A stretch of 64,000 bases of DNA from positions 1,413,501 to 1,477,500 of the forward strand of contig JASPKZ010005705.1 in the NCBI GenBank assembly GCA_030220185.1. Direction: 5' to 3'. How positions within the stretch are numbered: position 1 is the stretch's first letter; each line of letters starts with the position of its first letter. Source of the stretch: Diploptera punctata (taxonomy: Eukaryota; Arthropoda; Insecta; Blattodea; Blaberidae). Shown piece after piece: positions 1-10,785 of the stretch. The translations under genes were made by a program, and so were the position numbers. The notes beneath the pieces are model-generated. The model had not been told where the DNA came from, did not search any database, and saw only the letters and a list, made by a program, of their open reading frames with translations.

Positions 1-576
1 CATCACAAATAAATACAAAAGATGAAACAATCTCTTCTCGGTTTTCGCAACCCCTTCCAACCGTAACCCATCCCAAAATGCAATACTTTCTTCCTTGACA
101 TCGTCCACAACAGAAAAATAAATCGTAATTAAAATTCCCCCAAATTTAAACAAATTTCACTACACACAAATAGACACATATAGAAGAGGGCATTGAAATA
201 AGTCCCTAAGACAACTGTTGAGAGACGAAATCCATTTAACACTCACACATACACTGAATACATTATTTTGATGATGAAAATTTCAGGTTTACAAGGGAAG
301 AGTTAGCGATATCATATGAACATCTATCCTGAAACCTTGCCGATAGAATCAGTACACTATTAAATGGCCATATTCCAAAAATCAAATACGAATTTTAACT
401 GGAAGGTCCCGAAAACGATGCTGGAAAACTTAGGTGACACCGTTCTTTGCAGCCAACTGTGGATATCCCTGCACGACAGAAGGGGGTGCAACCGAAGAAG
501 AGTGCAGTGATTACGAGTAGCCTGTAGTATTACATTAGCTGTGTCCGGAATATTTAATGTCAACAATAAGAACTTC
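1..576. other. No gene recognised
   Basis: AT-rich sequence with only short open frames and no motif, splice-site pair or repeat that I can place. It stops where a dispersed repeat shared with 52168-52862 begins. Confidence 0.5.
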
Positions 577-777
577 AATATGGTATTTGTTTCCGATCTT
601 CAATTGTATTATATAACAGTAGTCTTAGTTTAATAACCTGTTAATGAATTTGTTGTCTGCGAGGGTGCGAGTGATATGCGTGAACCCGCGTGTATGCGTA
701 GGCCTATGTATATGTTTTCTTTAAACCTTTTATTACTGTAAAAATGGGAGTTTTTTAAATATTTTATATCTATACAG

Positions 778-955
778 TCCACCGCTGTAGTCATTGGGGT
801 AGCGTGCTGCCTTGTCACGCAGCGAGCCCGGGTTCGATCCCCGATCGGGGCAGTTTTTCTGGGTGAGGTTTTTATCGGGGTTTTTCTTCACCTGTAAGAC
901 AAATGTCAGGAAAACGTTAAGGCCCAAACGGTCCCCGAAATCATATGGCCATCAT
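778..955 (+). mobile_element. SINE2, tRNA-derived SINE
   Basis: The head has a tRNA-like A box (TAGTCATTGGGGTAGCG) and a B box (GGTTCGATCCC) inside a perfect T-arm-like stem. The body follows: a GGTTTTTATCGGGGTTTTTC stretch, then TGTAAGACAAATGTCAGGAAA and TTAAGGCCCAAACGG. A CAT trinucleotide tail ends it. Related minus-strand copies lie at 11925-12065, 15105-15250, 20925-21065 and 40383-40467. It sits inside repeat S. This is a Pol III-type retroposon with no protein coding. Confidence 0.8.
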
Positions 956-1171
956 CATCATCATCCTTATCATTATCATCATTATCCTTCACCGGTGTGG
1001 AAAGCAACGGGAAGCTACCACACCTACAATTCCCTAGTAAAGTTGCAAGCCTAGCATGGAAATGCTATGATTGCAGTGAAGGACCTGGCTTCGGGCAGAA
1101 TTACTATGGATGGATATCTATACACATAGTCGTTTTATGTATGAGTGTAGATGTGTATTATTGTGTATCTA

Positions 1172-1173
<2 letters not shown>

Positions 1174-1203
<30 letters not shown>
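1174..1203. repeat. AT dinucleotide microsatellite
   Basis: About 15 uninterrupted AT repeats inside dispersed repeat S. Confidence 0.95.
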
Positions 1204-1207
<4 letters not shown>

Positions 1208-1708
1208 CAAGAAAAAATATATATATACATCCATTATATGTATGACTTCTTTATGTATGCGTGTAGGAATTTGTTTATGTATTTATATGTGTATATGTTT
1301 ATATATTCGTATGTTTTTTTTTAATTCATAGAATAATATATGCACGTACAACCAAACAGGCCCGTGCGCAATGTAAATGAAAATGTATTTTCTTTGTTTC
1401 GAAAAAATGTCAATACATTCCATTACTACTATTACATTACCTGTTGCCATTAGGAGGTCTGCACAAACTTGGAAGTACTATTGTGTAATTCTTACACCGA
1501 GATCTTCCATATAATCCAATGTATATTTAGGCAACTTCCAGTTGAAGCGCGCAGCTTATTTTTGGTATATGACCTTTTTGTGGTGTGTATTGTTTCACTG
1601 AAGTTTCAGGTTAATTTTCCATAAAATATCACCGACACATCCCTAATTAGATTTAGATATAAGATTTACTACGTATGTTGATATCCATGTAGTGTCATAT
1701 TTACTTAC

Positions 1709-1946
1709 CGGTGCCTCCAGGACCGCCTCCGGACGCACCACGTTGTCCCCAGTGTCCTATCAGTGGCGGCTCGTTACCACAGCTGGAAGACGCTAAGGTG
1801 ACAGTAGCTGGCAGCTTGAGGCGCCCTCTTAGGTCGCGCCTGCGCGTCTTGCGACTCAAGTCCAGTTCGGACGCTGTGGAAGAAACTGCCGCTGCTCTAT
1901 TCACGTACGCGGCAGACAAGGAGTCCCGCGAGGATGAGAAATACCT
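1709..1946 (-). CDS. Candidate internal exon of an unidentified host gene
   Basis: Read on the minus strand, a pyrimidine-rich tract ending TTGTTACAG precedes the segment and a strong donor, GTAAGTAA, follows it. The 238-bp exon is GC-rich against AT-rich flanks and fully open in one frame: it starts with Arg-Tyr-Phe-Ser in phase 0 and ends one base into a codon. The peptide is Ser/Ala-rich, has a basic patch (RKTRRRDLRGRLKLP) and ends in a Gly-rich stretch (GASGGGPGGTG), so it is probably disordered. No domain is recognised. Its start phase fits the end phase of the candidate exon at 26943-27175, so both may belong to one gene with a very long intron. The opposite strand is also open for 85 codons, which I treat as a shadow. 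The splice evidence is good; the gene identity is unknown. Confidence 0.6.
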
Positions 1947-2689
1947 CTGTAACAATGAAAACAGATGATAGGTAGGTATTGTCTGATACCAACGGATCCG
2001 TGCTCCCGTAAGATATGCGAACTAAACACTAATTCCTTTTCTGCCACGGTAAATAATTTCCCTCTCTGTATTCTTATCTCTCTCGTTTCTTTCTCCCCTC
2101 CCACTACCCACAATTTTGAGCCTTCCTGGGGGATAGATTATTTGCACTAGCAGTCCAGTGTTGTCAACTGAACATGAACACTGTAGCATGGAGTGGTGAA
2201 AGAAATACTATTAAACAAATTATAAAATTAATCAGCATCATTAGACCTACTTAAATATGAAGTAATAATTGACAATGAATGATTCAATATTCAAGAGACA
2301 TGACACTGTTTGGTGAAAGTTTGGCAACATCCCGACTTGGAAACTTTCGTGTCTGCAGTTTGACGTGGTGGGAGGGAAGAGCGTTGAATAGAGTGAGTGC
2401 AGTTGTTAACTTTTCTAAGAACAACTGCAGCGCTGAAGTTGCACAGATCTGTTGGTCCAATAATAGTATCGTATTATACGACTCTTTTTAACAACTAAGA
2501 TTATTAAAGAAATTCAAATCTGGGGCGAAAACACCGACACGATTTGCTTATGTTAGTTCAGACCGAGGTTTGTTTACCACATGCAATTCTACGACATGGG
2601 ACTCACAGCTCGACTATCCTTCTGATGGAACCCATGTTAGAATTTTTTACATTTTAAATTCCATAGATTTCGGCAGAGCCGTAAACCTC

Positions 2690-2745
2690 AAAACCAGAGG
2701 AGAACACGATAACCTTTAGTCCACTAGGACCGACACAGTAAAACT
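2690..2745 (-). mobile_element. Degenerate SINE1 head
   Basis: The sequence AACCTTTAGTCCACTAGGACC resembles the reverse complement of the SINE1 A-box region, with an upstream CCAGAGG match. The remainder is not recognisable. Confidence 0.35.
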
Positions 2746-2850
2746 AAATCCCATCGGCTCTATTAGAGAAGTATTACAAATTAAGCTATAAAACTAAAAA
2801 ATGTATATGTCATTAACGAGTAGGACAATATGTGTATTAAAACAAATAAT

Positions 2851-3139
2851 GATTCATAAAATTAAAAATTATAAAACAGTTACCCAAAAGGTCCGTCTCC
2901 TCAACTTAAAAATTATTATTGATTGTCTGTAGCGCTTTCGGGACTAGTCCTACCATGAGTTGACCATTGATTCAGTATTGAATCAGAGGTCAACTGATAA
3001 GAACCCACATCCTGTTACTTTTGCTGATGTGACTTGTCCCGAAAGCGCTACAGACAATCAATAATTTTTAAGCTGAGGAGACAGACCTTTTGGGTAACTA
3101 TTTTATAATTTTACAATATAACTTTTAGTTTTATGAATT
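2851..3139. repeat. Foldback element with a nested central hairpin
   Basis: Two arms of about 100 bp (2851-2950 and 3032-3139) are near-perfect inverted repeats. They share GTTACCCAAAAGGT, GTCTCCTCA, TTAAAAATTATT and GATTGTCTGTAGCGCTTTCG; the right arm carries a short insertion in its outer AT-rich part. The loop holds a second palindrome, with AGTTGACC at 2958-2965 pairing with 2988-2995 and TGATTCA pairing with TGAATCA. There is no coding sequence. It is most like a foldback or MITE-type DNA transposon. Confidence 0.8.
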
Positions 3140-3189
3140 ATACCTCAACGGATTGTTATCATGAATTTTATTAATGTTGAAATAATAAT

Positions 3190-3585
3190 GCAACACTTAG
3201 AACGAAATGTTTACAACAATTCCAACCATATTGTATGGATGTGAAACTTGGGCTCCAACGATAAAAAACAGAAAGATAGAATACAGCGGTGGAGATGAGA
3301 CTCCTCAGACGAATTAAAAGATTTACAAAACCTGATAGAATTAGAAATGAAGATATAAGAGAAAAGTTAAAAGTGCAGTCATTATTGGATATAGTCACGA
3401 ATTGCAGAAAAAAGTGGATTGATCACATGAATGGAATGAGTAAGGACAGATACCCACTGCTATCAAAAAATTATCAAGCAAGTGGAAGACGTGATGTCGG
3501 AAGATCTAGAAAACTTTGGGCTGATAAATTATGAAGTCGGAATGGGCAATTGCCTAATCCTTTGAGCGATGATGATAAGGTTTAT
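3190..3585 (+). mobile_element. LINE 3' end, decayed
   Basis: Three frames together encode the C-terminal part of a non-LTR reverse transcriptase: LPYCMDVKLG-like, a 'NEDIREKLKVQSLLDIV' segment, 'KKWIDHMNGM' and a 'GRRDVGRSRKLW' terminus. It ends in a GATGATGATAAGG tail. Stops and frameshifts interrupt it. It belongs to a different family from LINE-A (8385-9786). Confidence 0.75.
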
Positions 3586-3589
3586 AACA

Positions 3590-4095
3590 AATCGAAATCG
3601 AAATTTACAATAAAATATGCAAAACGAATTAACAACAGGATCTGAACCGTCGATGTGGATATGAGATGCAGGTGTAAGCCTGCCCTAACCGTTTCAGGGA
3701 CTTACCAATTGCCCTCTTCGGCTTTCATACTTATGTATTTTTGGAGATGTGTGATTTTAGTGTTCTGATGTTTAATAATTTGTGTAATGTCAGGCCGTAG
3801 GATAGCAGTGTCGTAAAGGGGTTTTATTTGAACCTTTAAGGTGTGTGAGCTCAGGGAGGATGAAATAAAAAAACCGAGGACAAAAAGAATTTTATTGTAC
3901 TTTTGTGGTTAGAGGGACAGCTTTTGTGTTTTTTTTGTTGCTATTTGTGTTTGGTGGATTGGTGAAGATGTGTGCAAGATATTCTCTTTTGTTTGTGTGA
4001 TTAATGAATTTTGTGTTAATTTTGTGCACGTGTTCCAAGAGTGGTTTCATGTTAATGTCAACTCAATGATATTAATAAACTGCTAATTTATTATG
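3590..4095. other. No gene recognised
   Basis: AT/T-rich spacer between a LINE 3' end and a LINE-A copy. A GT-rich part (3900-4070) has no coding signal. Confidence 0.45.
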
Positions 4096-4775
4096 TTGAT
4101 GTAGTATTATTGAGCGATAGCGAGGAGATACTAAGGGCCAACACACACTCTATTGAATAATACTAAGAAATTGGGACTGGAAGTAAATATCAATAAAATT
4201 AAATATATGTTCACGCATAGAATGTGTTATATAATAGAAATAACAAACACTTGGAGTATACATCATCGTAAACAACAACAACTAGTAGCAGAAGCTCAAC
4301 CTGCTGATGATGGAAGTTAACTTCCGAAAGGCATCCAGTTAATTTTATGTACACCATTTTAACAAAGTTGAGGACGACGGCACCTGCCAACAGGTACATT
4401 TTAATGATTAAATTTTATCTTATAATAGAAATGGACAATTAAAGACAAATTAAGGAAATTTTGAAGAAGTAGCTGATTTCAAGTAATTATGAACAATAAT
4501 TACAAAGAGGAATGAGATGCACAAAGAGATTAAACATAGGCTCAATTCTGGAAATGCATGTTATTATGTCCCAACTACTTTAAAAAAACGTTAAACTGAA
4601 AATATACAAAACAGTTATTCTTCCAGTTATATTATATCGATGCAAAACATGGACTTTTACTTTAAGAGAGCAAAGGAGATTACGGTCATTTGAGAATAAA
4701 GTTCTTAGGAAAATTTTGGGCCAAAAAGGGATGAATATACAGGTGAATGGAGAAAACGACATAATAGTGAGGTAC

Positions 4776-4825
<50 letters not shown>

Positions 4826-5104
4826 AAGCCAGATATAATAAAAACAGTTAAGTCTCATAGACTGCAATGGGCAGGGCATGTGGCACGTATGGGAGATGAA
4901 AAAGGTACATGGAAGCTTATGGTAGAAAAACCAGAGGAAGAACGCCCAGTTGGTAGACCAAGAATAAGGTGGGAGAATAACATTAACCATTAATTTTGGG
5001 AAGTAGATTATACAGGAGATAATTGAAAAACATTAGCTCAAGGTAGGAATATATGGAGAGCTTCTGTCCGCGCGGCCATGAACCTACGGATTCGATAGAA
5101 CCAG
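4096..5104 (+). mobile_element. LINE-A copy, decayed
   Basis: It matches the reverse complement of the best LINE-A copy (8385-9786) from the YADD-box region through the last codons. The 3' end has the family signature CATGAACCTACGG, TTCGATAGAACCAGTGAG and TTAG repeats. Many stops and indels occur. Two later insertions interrupt it: a 179-bp insert at 4242-4420 and an AT tract near 4776-4823. Confidence 0.85.
4242..4420. mobile_element. 179-bp insertion with 12-bp target-site duplication
   Basis: TATAATAGAAAT is repeated perfectly at 4230-4241 and 4421-4432, on either side of sequence absent from other LINE-A copies. The insert has no open frame longer than about 60 codons and no clear tRNA head. 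It is probably a short non-autonomous element. Its class is unknown. Confidence 0.75.
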
Positions 5105-5154
5105 TGAGTTAGTTAGAAGTATAGTTTGCATTTGTATAGTATGTGGAAGGTCTG

Positions 5155-5155
5155 A

Positions 5156-5237
<82 letters not shown>
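5155..5237. repeat. ATT trinucleotide microsatellite
   Basis: A near-continuous ATT repeat at the junction with a SINE4 fragment. Its encoded poly-Tyr and poly-Ile frames are artefacts. Confidence 0.95.
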
Positions 5238-5239
<2 letters not shown>

Positions 5240-5478
5240 CTCGTTCAGTATGGGACCGATATCCACCCAGCAGCATAGGAATTTGGTTAGCTACAATAAG
5301 TAGCGGTTCCAGGTTGAGAAAACCAGCTATAACGGCTGGGGGACCGACTTGCTTACGACATATCACCACTATATGGACTGAACGATCGCCCATCTCTGTA
5401 AGTGGTACATTTCGATGTAGGGCTAGCAGACGGCTAGTAACCCAAGGGTCTTCTAGACCTTTAGAGTCATGAGTTGGA
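5238..5478 (+). mobile_element. SINE4 body fragment
   Basis: It contains the SINE4 core: AGTATGGGACCGATATCCAC, AGCTACAATAAGTAGCGG, then GGTTGAG followed by CCAGCTATAACGGCTGGGG. This core is shared with 24549-25033 (full length, opposite strand) and 15878-16035. The tRNA-like head is missing. The tail continues to TTCTAGACCTTTAGAGTCATG. Confidence 0.75.
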
Positions 5479-5509
5479 ATATTTCCATTATTATTAATAA
5501 TAATTATTA

Positions 5510-6425
5510 TTATTTTTATTGGCAATATCGAGCCCGTAGATTCATGGCTGCACTGATATAAGCTCTCCATAGATTCCTATCCTGAGCTAATTATTTCCAA
5601 TCATTCCCTGTATAATCTACTTCCCTCAAATCATAGTTAATGTTATTCTCCCACCTCATTTTTGGTCTACCAAATGGGCGTTTCCCCTCTGGATTTCCTA
5701 CAAGAAGCTTCCATGTACGTCTTTCATTCCCCATTCGTGCCACATGTCCTACACATCGCAGTCTACGAGGCTTAACTGTTCTCATTATATCTGGCTTCCT
5801 ATAAAGACCATGTAGTTCACTGTTATGCAATTCTCTCCATTCACTTGTCTGTTCATCTCTCTTTGGTCTAAAATTTTTCCTAAGATCTTAATTCTCAAAA
5901 TACTCGTAATGTCCTTTCCTCCCTTAAAGTAAGAGTCCATGTTTCGCACCCATACAATATAATTGGTAGAATAATAGTTTTATATATTTTCAGTTTAACG
6001 TTTTTTTTTTAATGAGGTGGAACATCAAGTGTCCTTATAATGAATAATAGCACGCATTTCCACAATTGAGCCTGTGTTTAATTTGTGCATTTAATTCCTA
6101 TTTGTGATTATTATTCCTATGTATTTGAATTCAGCCACTTCCTCAATATTCCCTCACTTGTCATTAGCCGTCCATTTCCGTCATGTAATGTATTTCTATA
6201 TGTGACTATATATTTAGTTTTATTAATATTTATTTCTAGTGCCAATTGCTTGTGTTACTCAACAGGTGTGCGTGTTGGCCTTTAGTATATTTTCGTTATC
6301 GCCCAGTAGCACTACATCATCAGCATAAACTAACAACTTATTAATACCATTGATTGTAAGCCTTCTTCATCCTCTAAAGATTTGATGGCATGCTCTAGAA
6401 CAAAATTAAATAGTAGAGGAGATAT
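5510..6425 (-). mobile_element. LINE-A copy, decayed
   Basis: A minus-strand match to LINE-A from its 3' terminus (GAGCCCGTAGATTCATGGC at 5528) up to the reverse transcriptase YADD region, where GTACTACATCATCAGCATAAAC-like sequence marks the active-site codons near 6310-6335. Several frames are needed to read it. One open stretch (5591-5830) encodes the conserved C-terminal 'GLYRKPDIMRTVKPRRLRC' region. The element runs into an ACT/ATT microsatellite at its upstream end. Confidence 0.85.

Positions 6426-6426
<1 letters not shown>

Positions 6427-6516
<90 letters not shown>
6427..6516. repeat. Compound ACT and ATT microsatellite
   Basis: About 17 ACT repeats followed by about 12 ATT repeats, next to the upstream end of a LINE-A copy. 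Confidence 0.95.
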
Positions 6517-6624
6517 GTCTATAAAAGTAGAATCTATAACTTTCTACTATCCCATGGGCCACCTAAATCCAGTAGAGGGGTCACTATATTTTTTTATTAT
6601 ACAGTAAGGCAGAAATGATTTTCT

Positions 6625-6720
6625 GAGAGAGAGAGAGAGAGAGGGGGGGAGGGAGAGAGAGAGAGGGAGAGAGATTTAGAGAGATAAAGAGGGGAGGAGA
6701 AAAAGAGAGAGGGAAATAGT
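6625..6720. repeat. GA-rich simple sequence
   Basis: An imperfect GA dinucleotide tract with short G runs. Confidence 0.9.
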
Positions 6721-7194
6721 GAAGAAAAAATATTTTAACATTATTTTTTTACTGATTCTCTTGAGAATTTAAGCAAATTTTACTTTGTTAATTAAAACTA
6801 TGTATTACTAAGTACTTACAAAACAAGGAAGCCAGGCTTGCATATAATGTATACCTTTATAATTAAGTGCGTATGTAGAGATGTTAGTTTTACTGTGTAA
6901 GCCGCTCTGTTAATTATCAGGTGCTGCTATCTACAGGCTCTACATTAAACAATGAGTCCAGGGCACAAAAGCACCTGACCATGTATCCGTCTCGTTAGTT
7001 GGGGAAGGTTACCTAACCTGATCCTCTAATTTGTACTAACATCCGAAACTGCCCGTAAGAAAATAAATAGGAACTTAACCACTCAATTTATGAAATTTAG
7101 CCTCTCATACAAATTTAAATAAATGTAGTGAAAACATATAGTACTTAAACTTACGTTTCACTACATAATATAATTATTTCCATAAATGTATGGC
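6721..7194. other. No gene recognised
   Basis: AT-rich sequence with nothing I can assign; it ends at the tail of a SINE1 copy. Confidence 0.4.
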
Positions 7195-7530
7195 ATGGAT
7201 ACCCCCTAGTGGGAGTTTCTTGGCGTAACTAATTTAAATACGCATATTTCCTTACTGACGACAGTGAGTGACATGTAGACATCACATCATCACAATGAGA
7301 CATCTAGTAGGAAACTAAGGTATTACTTGGATGGGGAAGGTCGGATAAAATTTGTCCACAGGCACTAATTTAGACTTGAGCTTCTTTAGGAGCCCGAGTA
7401 CCTTCAGACTCGGGACTCACGGCTTAAAGTCTGTCACGGACAACTTGTCCCTTGGATTTTTCCATCTTAAACAATCTATCGACACCGACCGGGATTGAAC
7501 CCGCGGCCCTCAGCCAGTGAGTTAGTTAAT
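7195..7530 (-). mobile_element. SINE1, tRNA-derived SINE
   Basis: The minus strand shows the SINE1 landmarks in order: B box GGTTCAATCCC, GGAAAAATCCAAGG, a CTTTAAGCCGTGAGTCCCGA block, a 'TCTGAAG...CTCGGGCTC' block, and the 3' part with TAGATGTCTCATTG and ACTCCCACTAGGGG. The A box is eroded. Other copies are at 14043-14428, 15308-15697, 19660-20070, 46170-46562, 49430-49770 and 53795-54560. Confidence 0.8.
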
Positions 7531-7723
7531 TAGTCACTATCATCATTATCATTGTTGTTATTATTATTATCATTATTAATATTCTATTCGATTAAGAATA
7601 CTAAAATTAGGGTTCAGCGATTATGTCACAGTAACAAAAGAATTCACTATATCATCAAGTTCGAGGCAGTGGCACCATCAACTTCAATAGGCCTTGTCTT
7701 TTTGGAGCTGTCGTGTCACGATT

Positions 7724-7809
7724 ATTATTATTGTTATTATTATTATTATTATAATTATTATTATAATTATTATTATCATTATTATCATTATTATTATTAT
7801 TATTATTAT

Positions 7810-7871
<62 letters not shown>
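7724..7871. repeat. ATT/AGT compound microsatellite
   Basis: An ATT tract with CAT interruptions merges into about 20 AGT repeats. Long Leu, Ile, Ser and Tyr homopolymer frames arise from it and are not genes. It borders the 3' end of a minus-strand LINE fragment, so it may derive from that element's tail. Confidence 0.95.
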
Positions 7872-7879
7872 TTTTGATT

Positions 7880-8230
7880 GCGAATGAGTCCATCTACGTA
7901 CGACTACGCAAATTATTTAAAGGCGTTACCATTCACTCCATATTTTCCTCATTTGTTGGCTAAGGGCTACGTTTTTCTCATCTGTCCATGTTGTTCCAAT
8001 TTTTTCTTGGGTTTGTCCTCTTGGTCAACCTCTCACTTATGTATCTTAATTCCAAAGATATATCTGTTTATGATATCTTCTTAAGTAATTCCTGCAAATG
8101 TTAAGTCTTTTTTCACTTCACCAATTAATTTCATAGTATCCGCTGGTGTTTTACTTCTATTTTCGTAGAATTATATTAATTGTTTTAAAAGTCTATTAGA
8201 GTTAATTAATTTAACATGTGCTTAAAGTTT
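7880..8230 (-). mobile_element. LINE C-terminal fragment
   Basis: The minus strand reads as a broken C-terminal LINE peptide: 'PADTMKLIGEVKKDLTFAGI', then a stop, 'EDIINRYIFGIKIHK', a stop, then a 'GTTWTDE/EKR' like tail near 7970. The layout resembles the end of non-LTR reverse transcriptase ORFs, where an 'EDxxDRxxxRxKI' block precedes a 'GTxWTEERK' block. The family differs from LINE-A. The assignment is by pattern only. Confidence 0.5.
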
Positions 8231-8382
8231 TTGACATTCGTTTTCTAATATCGCTATGATTGTCTGTAGGCCTATATATAATTTTATTTCCTCTTTACTT
8301 TTCAGTCCATATGCTTCACCTATGAGCTCTGGGTCTGTTTTTTATAAGTTTGCATTATTTTTTTCATCATATTTTCAACATA

Positions 8383-8384
<2 letters not shown>

Positions 8385-8467
<83 letters not shown>

Positions 8468-9785
8468 CACTGGCACTATCGAACCCGTAGGTTCATGGCC
8501 GCGCGGATATAAGCTCTCCATACATCCCTATCCTGAGCTAATGTTTTCCAATCATTTCCTGTGTAATCTACTTCCCTCAAATCATAGTTAATGTTATTCA
8601 CCCATCTCATTCTTGGTCTACCAACTGGGCGTTTTCCCTCTGGCTTTCCTACAAGAAGCTTCCATGCAAGGTTTTCATTCCCCATACGTGCAACATGTCC
8701 TGCCCATCGCAGTCTACGAGACTTAACTGTTCTTATTATATCTGGCTTCCTATAAAGACCATGTAGTTCATTATTATGTAGTATTCTCCATTCACCTGTC
8801 TGTTCATCTCTCTTTGGTCCAAAAATTTCCCTAAGTACTTTATTCTCAAATACCTGTAATCTCCTTTCCTCCCTTAAAGTAAGAGTAAATTTTTCGCACC
8901 CATATAATATAACTGGTAGAATAATATTTTTATATATTTTCAGTTTAACGTTTTTTGAAAGGAGTTGGGACATCAAGAGTCTCTGCAATGCATAATAGCA
9001 CGCATTTCCAGAATTGAGCCTATGTTTAATTTCTTCGTGCATCTCATTCCTATTTGTGATTATTGTTCCTAGGTATTTGAATTCAGCCACTTCCTCAAAA
9101 TTTCCCTCATTTGTCATTAGATGTCCATTTCCATTATATAATGTATTTCTACGTGTGACGATATATTTACTTTTATTGATATTTACTTCCAGTCCTAATT
9201 TTTTAGTGTTACTCAATAGCGTGTGTGTGTTATCCTTTAGTATCTCCTCGCTATCAGCCAATAGTACTACATCATCAGCATAAACGAACAGCTTATCAAT
9301 ACCATTGAGTTGTAAGCCTTCCTCATTCTCTAAAGATTTAATGGCATGCTCTAGTACAAAATTAAACAGTAAAGAAGATAGTGCATCTCCTTTTATATCC
9401 AAGGGCGATTTATCTAATTCCCGCGTTAATATCTCTAGTGCCCCGCTATTGTATAAAGTCCTAACATTCCATGTTCCTAGGAACATGTCCCTGTGTTTGA
9501 GCCTTTGGCATGGGTTCCCTGAAGTAGTCCCCGCCCGGAGATCCGAATGGGGGACTATTTGACCTCCGGAAAATTTTACCCCAGTTGAACCCATGTCCGC
9601 ATTTCTTGACGGTGAAAGATCGTCACTCTTTCGCCCAAGATACTTTTTTCGTCTGGCTTATCACCTTCGACCAGTCCGGCATGAATAACCCTATCGGCAG
9701 CAATGCTACCGCCGGCATAGCTCTCAGGATCATTTAAGCACGCAAGCCACTCCACCACGACAAGGTAAAGATACCATGGAGGGAG

Positions 9786-9786
<1 letters not shown>
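8385..9786 (-). mobile_element. LINE-A, internally deleted, best copy in the window
   Basis: The minus strand carries an apparent 5' end (CCATGGTATCTTTACCTTG, near 9780), a roughly 190-bp leader, an open reading frame (8476-9594) and a 3' end at CGATAGTGCCAGTGAG followed by nine AAGT repeats and an AAT tract. The leader is shared with 59421-59735, which supports the 5' boundary. The microsatellite tail in place of poly(A) is typical of RTE-like LINEs. The clade is inferred, not proven. ATT repeats also flank the 5' side (9787-9843). Confidence 0.85.
8476..9594 (-). pseudogene. LINE-A endonuclease/reverse transcriptase with an in-frame internal deletion
   Basis: The frame is open for 372 codons. 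Residues 37-62 (FLGTWNVRTLY and following) are the first beta strand of an AP-endonuclease-like domain. Around residues 62-67 the sequence jumps to KGDALSSLLFNFVLEHAI, a reverse transcriptase motif just upstream of the YADD active-site box (residues 105-108). Most of the endonuclease and the fingers of the reverse transcriptase are therefore missing. The rest follows normally: a 'KYLGTIITNR' block, 'ILYGCEKFTL', and the C-terminal 'RRLRWAGHVARMGNE' and 'GKRPVGRPRMRW' blocks, ending MNLRVR. Full-length relatives are roughly 900-1000 residues. The product cannot be an active retrotransposase. Both joined parts keep the same frame, so the protein could still be translated. Confidence 0.85.

Positions 9787-9843
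<57 letters not shown>
9787..9843. repeat. ATT trinucleotide microsatellite
   Basis: About 19 ATT repeats immediately upstream of the LINE-A 5' end. Confidence 0.95.
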
Positions 9844-9844
<1 letters not shown>

Positions 9845-9849
9845 CTTCT

Positions 9850-10210
9850 TCATCATAGGAAGTAAATTTTAATTATTAATTTAGATTGAATAAAAATTTG
9901 AATATTCATTTTTGGCTAAATGATTGATAGCAATGACGTAAAATTTATTAAAATGTTCATTATGAAACTACTTCAAACGTCAGAGAATTCGCATTCTAAT
10001 TTCATGCAATCTGTGACGTCACTATTTGATTAAATTTACTGTCAGTCCGTGCATTGTGTTGCAATGCTCACGTCATTATAAAATATTCATTTTAAAATGT
10101 ACAATTGGCTCCCAGAAATAAAAGACGATTGTAAACTGCGACTGTCATATATTTATGAATGAGGATAAGAGTGGCATAAAAATGCGTTCGTGACAAATAT
10201 CCATTAAAAG
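9850..10210. other. No gene recognised
   Basis: AT-rich sequence with no coding or repeat signal that I can place. Confidence 0.4.
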
Positions 10211-10785
10211 TGTTTTTTTGCGCGATAGTGCGTTTTGTCATACTTCCCAGCAATGGCGATCATTATTGAAATTTAACTTCCTACATTTCGGGGTTGCCAA
10301 CCTAAATAACTATATTGTAATCTTACATTTACACCCACGTGCGGGAAGTAAAACCACTGCCCTCTATGTATACTACGTATTATGTAAGTTATATACAGAA
10401 AATACCTAAAAGGTAGTGTTAATATATATATATATATATTACACTAAACAAATCACTGCATTTTAAATGAATTTTATTTGAATCAATATAAAACAATAAA
10501 TACGTAATTGCGGCCATGTTATCAATAATTGTTCTCAAGGCCTCCTGTTGTTTCAACTAATAAACATTGCCCACACTGTTAACGTTAGTCAATTGTTTAT
10601 AATGAACGCAAGTATTTCCAACAAAGATGTTATTATTTTACTATTATTTATTATTTTGAAAACATCATCGCGAAAAAATAATGTACAACGCACATTTGTG
10701 AAATGCTTTGCAGAATCTCGGATTTTTTTTCCCTCGATTCTGTAAAAACCACTTCCCAACCTTGCATCGTAATACACTATTGTTT
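10211..10785 (+). repeat. P-family repeat, copy 1
   Basis: It starts at TTTTTGCGCGATAGTGCG and runs to CACTTCCCAACCTTGCATCG. It contains the family landmarks AGCAATGGCGATC, CCTACATTTCGGGGTTGCC, CACCCACGTGCGGGAAG, ATCACTGCATTTTAAATGAA, TGTTAACGTTAGTCAATTG and ACATCATCGCG. The central palindrome seen in other copies is deleted here. There is no protein coding. Confidence 0.85.

Larger units (their letters stand above)
577..1440 (+). repeat. Dispersed repeat S, copy 1
   Basis: Both flanks of this segment match 52168-52862 in the same orientation. The shared start reads CAATATGGTATTTGTTTCCG. The shared end contains GCACGTAC followed by CCAAACAGGC and a stretch rich in ACT triplets. Between them this copy carries a SINE and an AT dinucleotide tract where the other copy carries a GT tract. 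It has no recognisable coding capacity and its class is unknown. Confidence 0.7.

Noticed and set aside
1711..1968. An 85-codon plus-strand frame over the candidate exon
   Set aside because: The splice signals are on the minus strand; high GC leaves the antisense strand open.
7684..7963. Long open frames of Ile, Leu, Ser or Tyr runs on both strands
   Set aside because: They translate trinucleotide microsatellites. Similar frames at 5143-5570, 6382-6618, 8256-8591 and 37885-38127 have the same cause.
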